Assembly: GCA_022575985.1 (NCBI GenBank)
Contig: JAKSXM010000137.1
Coordinates: forward strand, 22,710,001 to 22,774,000
Direction of reading: 5' to 3'
Origin: Anagrus nilaparvatae
Lineage: Eukaryota; Arthropoda; Insecta; Hymenoptera; Mymaridae
DNA length: 64,000 nucleotides
The notes beneath the pieces were generated by a model, which saw only the letters and a program-made list of their open reading frames with translations, was not told where the DNA came from and ran no database searches. Each line of letters begins with the position of its first letter. Within the stretch, counting starts at the first letter, position 1. Positions 36,419-46,737 of the stretch are shown here, in pieces. The position numbers were made by a program, and so were the translations under genes.

Positions 36419-36852
36419 TATAAAAATTCTAGGAGAGAGGGTTTTTTTTTTTAGTAGGACATTGCTAAAGTTTATTATACACCACGTTGTATGTAAGAAT
36501 ACTTCTCGGTCAGACTACACGCTGTTTCGTTTCACTGATTTTTTCTTCGGTAGATTATATTGAAACAAATTTTATTTTTTTATTTCTTAATTTATACGTA
36601 ATTCCGTTATAAATATTAATTCATATATTTTTTTTTTTTATTTTTAATATTTTTATGTAAAAAGTGAATTTTTTATTTAGTTTACTTGTGTTTTTCTTTA
36701 AAAGATAGGTAAATAAATATAATTACCGGTCATTTTTCTTGTTGTCATGCGCGTTTTTACATATTTTTTATTTATTAAAAAAACAATGTGACTTTTTATT
36801 TAGAAAAAAAAATAGTTATTTTAAAAAATTTAATTAAAAATTTGAAAATAAA

Positions 36853-39800
36853 ATGGTGTTCGATTCATTAACCGAAGAACAAAAGCAAAAATTTTTTATA
36901 CAAGGATGTGGAGCACATCTTCCTGGGTAATAAAATTAATAATATTTTTTAAATTTTAATTATAAAAAATAAATTTATTATACAATAATTACATAATAAT
37001 TTGTTAATTAAAAATTCGCACAATATATTTTTTAGTATAATTGCAAAAAAAAACACAATATTAGTGTCACATGTAAAGGTGTGTTAAATAAATAATGGTT
37101 TTAAGGTGTTAGATTTGAAAAAATAATAGTTATTTAATTGAGTACGCAATTTAGTTTTATGGCAATTGATGATTTAAAATTAATTACAGCTGCATAAGAA
37201 GGTGTGTAAATAAGGCGTAATCGTATTTTTTTTTTAATTTTATTACTAAAGCAGTGTGTTTAACATCTTCTTTTGTTTAAATTATTTGAACATCCTCTTG
37301 ATAATTATATATCTTTATTTATATTATCAATCTTTATTTAGCACTTTTGATTGCTGTAATTTACTAATGTTTATTTTTATGATTATGTAATTGAGCATTA
37401 GAATGTAAATTGCACACTTGATCTTGAAAAAAATTAGGATTCTTATAATATCTTTGTTCAAATAAGTAGATAATAATTATTTTTGTTTTGTGTTTTTTGT
37501 ATAACTCGTAGGTGTAAATTTTAATTATCAGTTATTAATTTGCAGTTTTTAAAGAAAATTTAAAGCTCTATACCATAATTTTCATATTGAAATTTTCAAA
37601 CGTTTCAAAAAAACTATATCATTTAGTTTTTTGGGATTAAACTTTTTTCAGAGATATCAAAAGTCAATGTTTCAGATTCTTTTCAGTACCAAAAAACAAA
37701 AAATTTGAAGAAAAAAAAAATTGGACGTTTTTCCATATATACCCCTTACGATTTGGGCAAAATAAAAATTGTCAAGGAAATGCACTTCCCCTCATTTATC
37801 AACACTTTTTTAATTAGAAAACTTGGTTTATAGGGAATTTTAACCAATTCAGATGGTTTTATGCGAATAAAGTCAAAATTTCTAAAAATGAAAAAATTTG
37901 AAAACTCACTTAAATCCATTTATATCAGATTTTTTGGGCTCTTTGACCCAGGGAACCATATTAATATAAGTTTTTTATTATTTCAAACTTTTTTCAGTGC
38001 CAAAAGACGAAAAATTTGAAAAAAAATTTTTTTGATATATTTCCATATATACCTTTCAATTTTTGGAAAAATAAAAATTATCAAGAAAATCCACTGACCC
38101 TATTTCATTAGCACTTATTTTGTTAGAAAACTTGATTTATAAGGAATTTTAACCAATTCAAATGGTTTTAAGCGAATAAAGCCAAAAATTCTAAAAACTC
38201 AAAAATTTTGAAATTCACTTAAATCCATTTATATCAGGTTTTTTGATCTCTATGACCCAGAGAACCATATTGATTTAAGTATTTCATTGTTTCAGACCCT
38301 TTTCAGTACCAAAAAACAAAAAATTTGAAGAAAAAAAAAATTGGACTTTTTTCCATACATACCTTTCGATTTTGAGCAAAATAAAAATTGTCGCAGAAAT
38401 GCGGTTTCCTCAATTCAACAGCACTTTTTTTATTAGTAAACTTGGTTTATAATGAGTTTTAACTAATTCGAATGGTTTCAAACGAATGAATCCAAAATTT
38501 CAAAAATGCAAAAATTTTAAAACTCAATTAAATCCATTTATATAAGGTTTTTTCAGCTCTCTGCCCAGGTAAACCATATTGATTTAAGTTTTTGACTGTT
38601 TCAAACCTTTTTAAGTCCCAAAACAGAAAAAATTTGAAAAAAAAAAATCTGACCATTTTTTCATACATACCCCTTACGATTTTAGGCAAAATAAAAATTT
38701 TCAAGGTAACCCAGTTTGACCTTTTCATCAGCACTTTTTTCGTTAGAAAACTTGGTTTATAAAGAATTTTTACCAATCCAAAAGGTTTTAATCAAATAAA
38801 GCCAAAATTTATAAAAATGCAATAATTTTGAAACTCACTTAAATCTATTTATGTCAGGTTTTTTCTTCTCTCTGACCCTGTGAACGTTATTTATTTAAGT
38901 TTTTCAATGTTTCAGACATTTTTCAGTATCAAAAAACAAAAAATTTGAAGAAAAAAAAGGACATTATTCAGGTTTTTTGGGCTCTCTGGGGTGAAAGATA
39001 TTGATTTAAGTCTGTAACTATTTCAAATCTTTTTCAGTACAAAACAACGAAAATAGTTTTATTAATTAAGTTAGGTTTGGTTTTGGGTGGCCAAATCACT
39101 ATACTTATCAGGAAGTATAAGCCTTTACGTTACTCGAAAATTGCTTGTTCTGATGGCCTCAGTGCTGGCTGTAAGTTGAAAAAAATCACCCATATAGAAG
39201 AATTTACCATAAAAAAAAATTACTATAGATATTAGATAAAGTAGAAATATCGAACTGTCATATGCCTACTATTGTGCAGATCCATTTTATTGATTAAAAA
39301 ATTGTATGTGTTTTTTATACACATAAAGGAAATAATTAGGCTATGCATATATGAAAAGAAAAGCTTTTGCAAACTGCTTCAAAGTACATATAGAATGAGA
39401 AACAAAGGAAAAAAATAGAGATTTTCTTTTACTATATATAAAGTAAACATATAAAATATTTACATACTTGAGCTTTGTATACAAAAAATGAGTCAAAAAA
39501 AAAAAGACTTTGATGATAAAAATAAACAACAAGAACTTGTATTACCAATAATAACGTTTATGCTTATTTTATGAGCAATGATTAATTGAAAATAAACAAA
39601 ATTTTATACCTAAATATTAAATATTGATACTTTAAAATATTTCATGTTTATATAAACACTTTTATGTTAAGAAGATTAATTAATTTTTTAGGCCAAACTA
39701 TATTCCTGGTACCTTTAGTTATTTTTTCAATAAATCTTTAGGATTTGGAACCGCAAATCTTAATGTTGATAGATGGGATTTTCCAGGCTATCTTCGAAAT

Positions 39801-42800
39801 AATACTACTGTCTTTTTTCAGCCTTAATACTCCAAATCATCGTAAACCATAATTTTTAATATTAATTATTTCACTACACCCAAGTGAACGTCCATTTTGG
39901 CTAAAAATGACCAATTTTTAAATTGCTGTCAAATGGTTTTAAAAAAATTTGCAGACCTAATTGGCTTATCTCAATAGTAAACCAATAAAGTATCTAATAG
40001 TCATTTTAGATACATGCCTCCTCATATGATATAATTTAGATATCCAAAAGCCCAAACCCTCTCCTTACATTAGAAATAAAAATAAAATCATAAATATATT
40101 ATGCGATAAAATGTTGAAGAAATAAACGAATGATATAAAAAATTGATAACGTGTCTAGGTATTTAATATAAAAAAAGTAACAAACTTAAGTGCTTTATGT
40201 ACACACTTAGACAGTAGACATATAAAATTTCCCTTTAAGTAGATTAGGTCATAATAATATAGTAATTATATGTACAGTTTGATTGATAAAAGAAAAGAAA
40301 ATTTATATTTTTTAAAAATCATAATAATAAATATTATAATTTTATATAAAAAAATTAATAATTAAATAATATTAAAAAAAAGTAAAACTAATTTAAATGC
40401 AATATGATAGTTTAATGCAGTAAAAACGAAAAAAAAAATTAATATCGTTATTGTGCAGTGTTATTTTAAATCTTTCTCACTTTTTATCACGCAAGCATTT
40501 ATAAATCGTGCAAATAAAGTTCAAACTTCCCATTGTTTTCAAAAAAAGTTAACCTTCAAAGATTTTTATACTATTATGCTCTTAGTGTTTACATGCACAT
40601 AGATATAAACTTCTAGCTTTTAATTCTAAATGCATTTATAAAAACACTATATATTATTGATTTAGCAAATTCTGTTACTACAATGAAATTGCTAGTCAAC
40701 GAGTACTTACTACAATTATAAGTATCATATTTTATTGTTCTAATGCAGTTTAAAAATGTAATTAATGAAATTTTAAAATATTTTTAATTCAATAGTTAAA
40801 TTATTTTTGGTTCCTTGTTTATATATTCTTTTTATGAAATCAAATTATTATTGAAAATAAAATCATAATTTTTGTTCCTAAAGCCGGATTATTCCAAGTA
40901 CCTAAATCGAAATCATTCTAACGCCCTCAAACCCGCATTATTCTAAGTCCCAAAATTGAAATTATTCTAAGTTCCATTTGACCCCGCACATTTAAATCGG
41001 ACACATTTGATCCATCCCCCTTAACTTGGACAAATTTGATTCCTCCCTTGATTTTCAGATTTCCAGGGTATCCCCGTGTTAAAGAATGACCCAGATTGCA
41101 GTTTACCACAATTTACGAGCGATCTGGGGCATTCTTTATTTTTACAGCCTAGGATAAAAATGTATTAGTTCTTCGTCCGTAGAAAGAAAAGCGGAAATAC
41201 GTGCTTTCTCTCCGCTGACGACAAAATTTTTTTCTAAGTCCCACCATGCCGCGGTCCCACTAGGCCGTAAATTGATGAAAATCATTTTTTTTAAATTTAC
41301 TTTACGTTTCAAGACATTTACAAACAAATACTAACTGGCTACCACAACTGGAATTTTTTTTTTTTAGTAGTTTTTAAAAACAAAACCAATGAGATAGAAA
41401 TTCGAAATTTCTGAGATAATAAGTTACTCAAAAAGTAAGAGCAGTTACTAGCAGGCTAAAAAATTATATGCATTTACAAAATTTTTTTGGAATAGTGACC
41501 GCTAAGTAAGGCCCTACGCGAGGAATTTGAAAAATATCATTTTAGATAAATGATTCTTTTAGATCTTCAAACGTGATCGAAAGTGATTTTCAATAATCTA
41601 AAAATTCGGGAGATCTAAAGTGATCACGAAATTCAGGAGATCTTCACTTTGCACCTCTGGAGATCTAAAAAGATACTTCGGAAATTTGCTGGATAAATTC
41701 AAGTTAAAAACTTCTTTTTGTCAGCACAAAAAATGATTAAATAATGATGACATAATATTTAAATTTTAAACCACAAAATTCATTTTCACTTTCAACATAA
41801 AGTCCAATTCTAAGAAATATTTAATAGATATGAAACGATTACATCTTCGATTGTTTGGTTAAATTTTTAATAAACTAACATAATACGTGATTTTCTCCAG
41901 AAAGTATTTAAAAATCAATTTAAATATAGCGAGCATTGACATTGTCATGTTTTTTTTATAGACAATAGGTATAGAAAAGAAAATTATTGTTATACTACTT
42001 AGAATTTATTTTGTACCATCTAGTTATTGAGCCATGACCGTTACAGTCCTTAACAACTCGATTTATATACTATGACTTAACGTTGGCATACTTTTTTGGT
42101 TTCTTATATTTTTATGTTAACTTTAAATATTAAAATTATTGAATTTATGAAAAAATATAATTTTTATGTACTAATTAGTGTTATGTCATCATGAAATTTA
42201 TTTAATTAAATAATAATAATTTCCTGTGTATGTGGGAAGGAATCCAATTTATTTGGATTATTAAAATTTAAAAGTTTGATAAACATATAAATTTAATAAG
42301 AATTAAGAAACCCTAATCGGATCACACTAAGCCAAGATAAAAATTCGAATAAAAAAAAATTTCCTAATTCAGAAAAATATTTAAGAAAATTTATAGGAAA
42401 AATTGGATTTAAATATCCCATAATTTCATATTATTTTAAAAAACAATTAAATTAATGCAGATATTTACCCATATATCATAAGTTTCATATAATTTTTAAT
42501 TAAAAAAAAAAATGATTTTTTTAGGTACACAGGTCATTGTCCGACTTTAAAATTTAAAGTTGGAAAAAGATTTGGAGCATGTACAGAAGAAATTATAAAA
42601 GTAAGAAATAAATTAATATAAAATATGCATATAATTACTATAAAATACCAAAATTTTGATTCATAGGATTTAATCGAAAAAAAAATGTTAAAAAATGGTC
42701 CTTATCGAGCCAGTTATGGAAAAGAAAATAAAATACCACTTGAAAGAGAAAAGGAAGTAAGACGAGATAAAAAGAAAGAAGCATTTGTGTATAAAAGTGC

Positions 42801-45091
42801 ACCATATATTTTAGGATACACAGGTAATTAATTTTTTTGATCATTTTTTCAATAAAAACGAACTTTTTCAACAAAAAAAATTTTATTTCAAAGGTTACAT
42901 ACCTGGATTCAATGCAAGGTACGGACTTACCTTCATGAAAGCTGTAGAAGAAGGTAAAAAAGAATGGAGAGAATCACAAAATAAATTAAGATCTCGTAGG
43001 GATGAGATGCGAGCACACGTAGAAAGATCAGATCCTAGAAATTTGCTTTCAAGGGTCAGAAGTGATAACGTCGATGTAGAAATTGATCATGGTCACGATA
43101 GACGAAATCAATTTTTTGGTAAGATTCCTTAAATTCTTAGTGCGTTAACATTTCGAGCTAATTGTCAGAAAAAAAATAGCCCAAATCACCCATAAATTGC
43201 CATCTATGGTGAAGCCGAGCATTATAAACGGCAATTCGGAACATTCTTTTTTATGGCTAAAGTTATATACGATTTTTTCTTTGCCAGAAATTCAGATCTT
43301 AAAATTATCAGAAATTTTCAGGCCCACCTGCATACAAAACCTTGCTTTCTTTTAATTATACTGATCCATGAAACACATTTTGACCACAATGATTAATTTG
43401 AACATTTAAGTTACTTAATGTTTTAATTATGCATAATCAATGATATTATCTCGAATTTCCACTTCAGTCAGTAATTAATTTATCAAAAAAAAAAGATTAA
43501 TTTTGATTGATTTAAACAGATTAATCTGTAAGTAAAATGTTTTTTTAATGGACTTACATGTAATATAATAAAAGAAAAATTTATTCCAGTCATGAAAGGT
43601 CAATCAATAATTATAATAAATTACTTTCTGGCACTCTTATGAGTATAAAAATATTAGATTTACACGTATTTTGGTCTCAATTTTATGAAGCTAAAATTCT
43701 TTGAGCGACCGAATTAAGTTCTGACGGGTTCTTTGAGCCACTGATCAAGAATTTGGGGGAATTTATGATAAATATTAAATATTTCACTCTTAAATTAGCA
43801 AAAACAACCCCTAAAAAGGGTGTTTTTGCCATTTCTGCACTTTGAGCGACCAAAGGTCCTTAAGGGTTTTTGGATTGCTGATCAAGAATTTGGGAGAATT
43901 TTTTAATTGCATAAAATACATTTTCATAGAAACATCATTCACCGAAATTCTTGATCAAGGAACACAAAAACCCGTATGGACCAAATTTAGATAAAGTGCA
44001 AGAGTTGCAAATGCACCCCTTTTAGAAATTGTTTTTGCTTATTTTAGGGTAAAATTAATTTTTAATACAAAATCCCCCAAATCTTTGATCAGCGACCCAA
44101 AAAACCCGTTAGAAATTAATTTGGTCGCTCAAAGTGCAAAAATAGCAAAAACACCCTTTTTAGGGGTTGTTTTTGCTAATTTAAGGGTGAAATATTAATT
44201 ATTTATCAATAATTCCCCCAAATTCTTGATTAGCGACCCAAAACACCAGCATGTACATAATCTGGTCGCTCAAAGTGCGAAAATAGCAAAAACACCCCCT
44301 TTCAGGGTTAATTTTTGTTAATTTAAGGGTGAAATATTAATTATTCATTATAAACTACCTAAAATTCTTATTCACTGACCCAAAAAACCCCCTAAGATCA
44401 ATTCTTGGCTAAATCTATAAACTCAGTTTGCAAATACATCAAAAAAACCCCTTTTTGGGGGTAGTTTTTGCAAATTTAAGGGTGTTCCGAAAATATATCC
44501 CGCAAATAACTCCGATTTTCGTGATCAGCGACACAAAAAACATATAGTAGAGCAAATCTCATGTTGGCCAGTGAAAATACACCCTAATCCGCGTTTTGAC
44601 TGGAGTATGAGATCTGGCACATTTTTTGAACTAAGAAATAAATGCACGACTTAATTAATTCAGGAAAAAATTTTTAAGTGAATCGAATTTGTTTACTTTT
44701 GGAAATAACAATTTATTTCACCCATCCATTAACTTTAAATACTGTTACCCAACCTATTCATAAACGTGACCCCTATTGCAATCCCCAAATTGTATAATTA
44801 GTAATATAAAATTTTAAACTTCAGAATATCTTACACTGACGAAAAAGCATTTTAATTTCAGATAATACGGTCTCAGCCGAAAAACCACCAATTGTTGGTT
44901 ATACAGGGCACATACCAGGTGCAAGGGGTCAACTTGCTTTATCAAGGAGGTATGCAGAAGCTGCGAAAAAAGGACTTTTTTTATTACAAAAAGGTCGAGA
45001 ACAAAGATTAAATGAATCAAAAAATATGAATGCGGTTCACAGAGTTTTAGATGCATGTTATCTAGATGAAACGGGACAAATTAAAGCATAA
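36853..45091 (+). CDS. CIMIP2 (FAM166/UPF0605)-family ciliary microtubule inner protein, 253 residues
   Basis: Five exons: 36,853-36,926; 42,525-42,600; 42,667-42,823; 42,894-43,118; 44,862-45,091. All have GT-AG introns and consistent phases. The family hallmark is the DUF2475 motif G-Y-x-G-H-C-P-x-L-K-F-x-x-G-x-x-F-G, seen as GYTGHCPTLKFKVGKRFG at residues 25-42. Two further copies of the core follow: LGYTGYIPG (99-107) and VGYTGHIPG (189-197). In vertebrates CIMIP2 proteins bind inside axonemal doublet microtubules. In an insect this suggests sperm flagella or the cilia of sensory neurons. The middle (about 110-175) is highly charged. The start ATG (aaaatggtg) is followed directly by conserved-looking sequence. 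Which paralogue (A, B or C type) it corresponds to is not resolved. Intron 1 is 5.6 kb and holds tandem repeats; intron 4 holds a composite array. Confidence 0.88.
37590..39060. repeat. Tandem repeat, period about 309 bases, about five copies
   Basis: A marker such as ttttcagtaccaaaaaacaa recurs near 37,684, 37,995, 38,302, 38,611 and 38,921 (spacings 307-311). Each copy also contains a cttggtttataaggaatttt block, an aaatccatttatatcaggtt block and a tttttccatatatacc block in the same order. The copies differ by many point changes, so the array is old. A shorter last repeat of the marker at about 39,033 ends the array. It occupies intron 1 of the CIMIP2-like gene and codes for nothing. Confidence 0.85.
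39061..42524. other. Rest of CIMIP2-like intron 1: repeat debris
   Basis: Mostly AT-rich. At about 40,890-41,050 lies a dispersed repeat made of short near-repeats of the form cattctaagtcccaaa. At about 41,100-41,290 a GC-richer block shares a roughly 40-base module, beginning gaaatacgtgctttc, with the block at 33,970-34,050. At 41,560-41,680 the word agatctaaa recurs three times. No exon with fitting phase and family sequence was found between coding exons 1 and 2. Confidence 0.5.
43690..44610. repeat. Composite array B: same architecture as array A
   Basis: Two reverse-orientation cores (near 43,726 and 43,864) precede five direct-orientation cores (near 43,957, 44,091, 44,232, 44,375 and 44,528), with spacings of about 134-153 bases. 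Spacers carry aaaaacaccccttttagggg-type and aatttaagggtgaaat words as in array A. It ends with the same variant, caaaaaacatatagtaga, and later tgactggagtatgaga. It lies in intron 4 of the CIMIP2-like gene. Confidence 0.85.
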
Positions 45092-45093
45092 GA

Positions 45094-45122
45094 AATAAAT
45101 TGTTAATCAGGAAAAAAATAAA
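45094..45122 (+). terminator. Polyadenylation signals of the CIMIP2-like gene
   Basis: Two AATAAA hexamers, at 45,094-45,099 and 45,117-45,122, lie just after the TAA stop at 45,089-45,091. The second is in a typical position for 3' end formation. The cleavage site itself cannot be seen from sequence. Confidence 0.5.
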
Positions 45123-46026
45123 GTCAATATATTAATTGAAAATAGTTTTTATGTTAATTATAATTATTCTTAGAAAGAATCCTCGAATAATTGCAATTTA
45201 AAAATATCTGTACTAGAAAAAATTTTTGAAAGGTTCGGAAAATCACAATTTTATTTTTCTAGAGTTTCATCAATTATAAAAATACTTTGAAATAAATTAT
45301 TTTAAAAACAAATTTTTATTATATATTGTAAATAATTTAAAAGAAAAAAAGTTTGTAAATAAATTTTATTTTTCGATTGATACAAAATCGTGTAAAAATT
45401 TTCGCATTTATGTACATAAACTATTTATATTTTTCCGGACTACTTTTCTTCAAATTCAACTTTTAAATAATTTAGGCAATTTTTCAAAAACTTTTTTTAA
45501 TCAAAATGTATATGTTAATTCACAAGCTAAAATCTGTTCTCTAAAGTTAATTATCAAATGATAGTTATTTAGTTCTAAAAAATTATTGTTTACGTTTGTA
45601 CTTAATTTTTTATTTGTAATACTTCATTATTTTCAGAGACTTCTGAAAAATATTGAAAGTAAATAACCATAACTATTAAAATTCAACTATTTTCATTTTT
45701 TACAATTTTAAAAATGAAATTTAGTCGGAAATTGTATTGTAAATTTTTGTTTACACATTAAATTTTATTTATAATAGATATAGGTGTATCATTTTTTGTA
45801 AAAAAATAAAAACAGAATTTCATGTAAAAAATTGATGTATTTTTTGAAATAAATAAGAAAAATTCACATTTAAGGGCACCGTAGCTAGAGATTTGTAAAA
45901 TTGTAAAAGATTTTAGATTTTTTTTTCATGAGAAAATTACAATGAATACATATTTATTTTTTTTATTTAATTAAATTAAAATAATAGAAATATAGTGTTT
46001 AAGTTAACCCCTCTAAAAAATCTCCT
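45123..46026. other. AT-rich sequence between converging genes
   Basis: No gene seen. It lies between the 3' end of the CIMIP2-like gene and a foldback element. Confidence 0.5.
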
Positions 46027-46306
46027 CACATGATTTCGTGAATTCAGATGATCCACAACTAAAAAACGAAAATTCATATCGAAATGTATACTTGTAAAAA
46101 GGAACCAGTCGCAAGTAAATCGGATTATTTTTAAAGATTTTTTCAAGGGCATCAATTTTAAAAATGAATATTTTTTTTCAAATTCAGCTTTTTTCTTCAA
46201 TTTTCAATATTATTCTTTGTGATTGGTTCAGTGCCTTTTTACAAGTGCACATTTTTATATGAATTTTCGTTTTGGATCAACTGAATTCGCGAAATCGTGA
46301 ATAGCG
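46027..46306. mobile_element. Foldback element with about 88-base inverted arms
   Basis: The left arm, about 46,027-46,115 (cacatgatttcgtgaattca and on), and the reverse complement of the right arm, about 46,219-46,306, share the order: gatttcg-gaattcag-tgatcca, then acgaaaattcatat, then aaatgt, then acttgtaaaaagg. Small indels separate the arms, and the loop is about 100 bases. No coding capacity: the frame crossing it on the minus strand is a by-product. It lies between the 3' ends of the CIMIP2-like gene and MCMBP. Confidence 0.7.
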
Positions 46307-46737
46307 AATAAACACCATATTTCTGTTAATTAAATAAAAAAATAAATATGTAGGTATATGTATACATTTTTTTATACTTGAATTATGTAAACTTTGAAAA
46401 CAAGTTTTTTCAATTATATATTGCAGTTTTCTCTTTAAATATTTTACAAAACTCAAGCTACAGTCCCATTAAGAAAATAATAATTTACAATAAATACAAA
46501 AATATAAATATTTAAAAAAATACTGTACACATTTTGTTTGTCGACAAATTTTAGTTTCTAACTGCATAAGGTTGTAAAGATTTTTCTGCAATTGCAAACT
46601 GGGAAACAGAATACGACGTAAGGGAAATTTTTCAAGATTATGTCTTTCCATTTGCATGTCATCAGTCTATCCATTGTCAAATGACAATATCACCTTTCCA
46701 ATTTTAAATTTCAAGGCTATTACATGCCTCCAAATTT

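Noticed and set aside
38528..38776. 82-residue minus-strand frame
   Set aside because: It lies within one unit of the 309-base tandem array and is not open in the other units.
45976..46200. 74-residue minus-strand frame
   Set aside because: It runs across the left arm of a foldback element and has no protein features.
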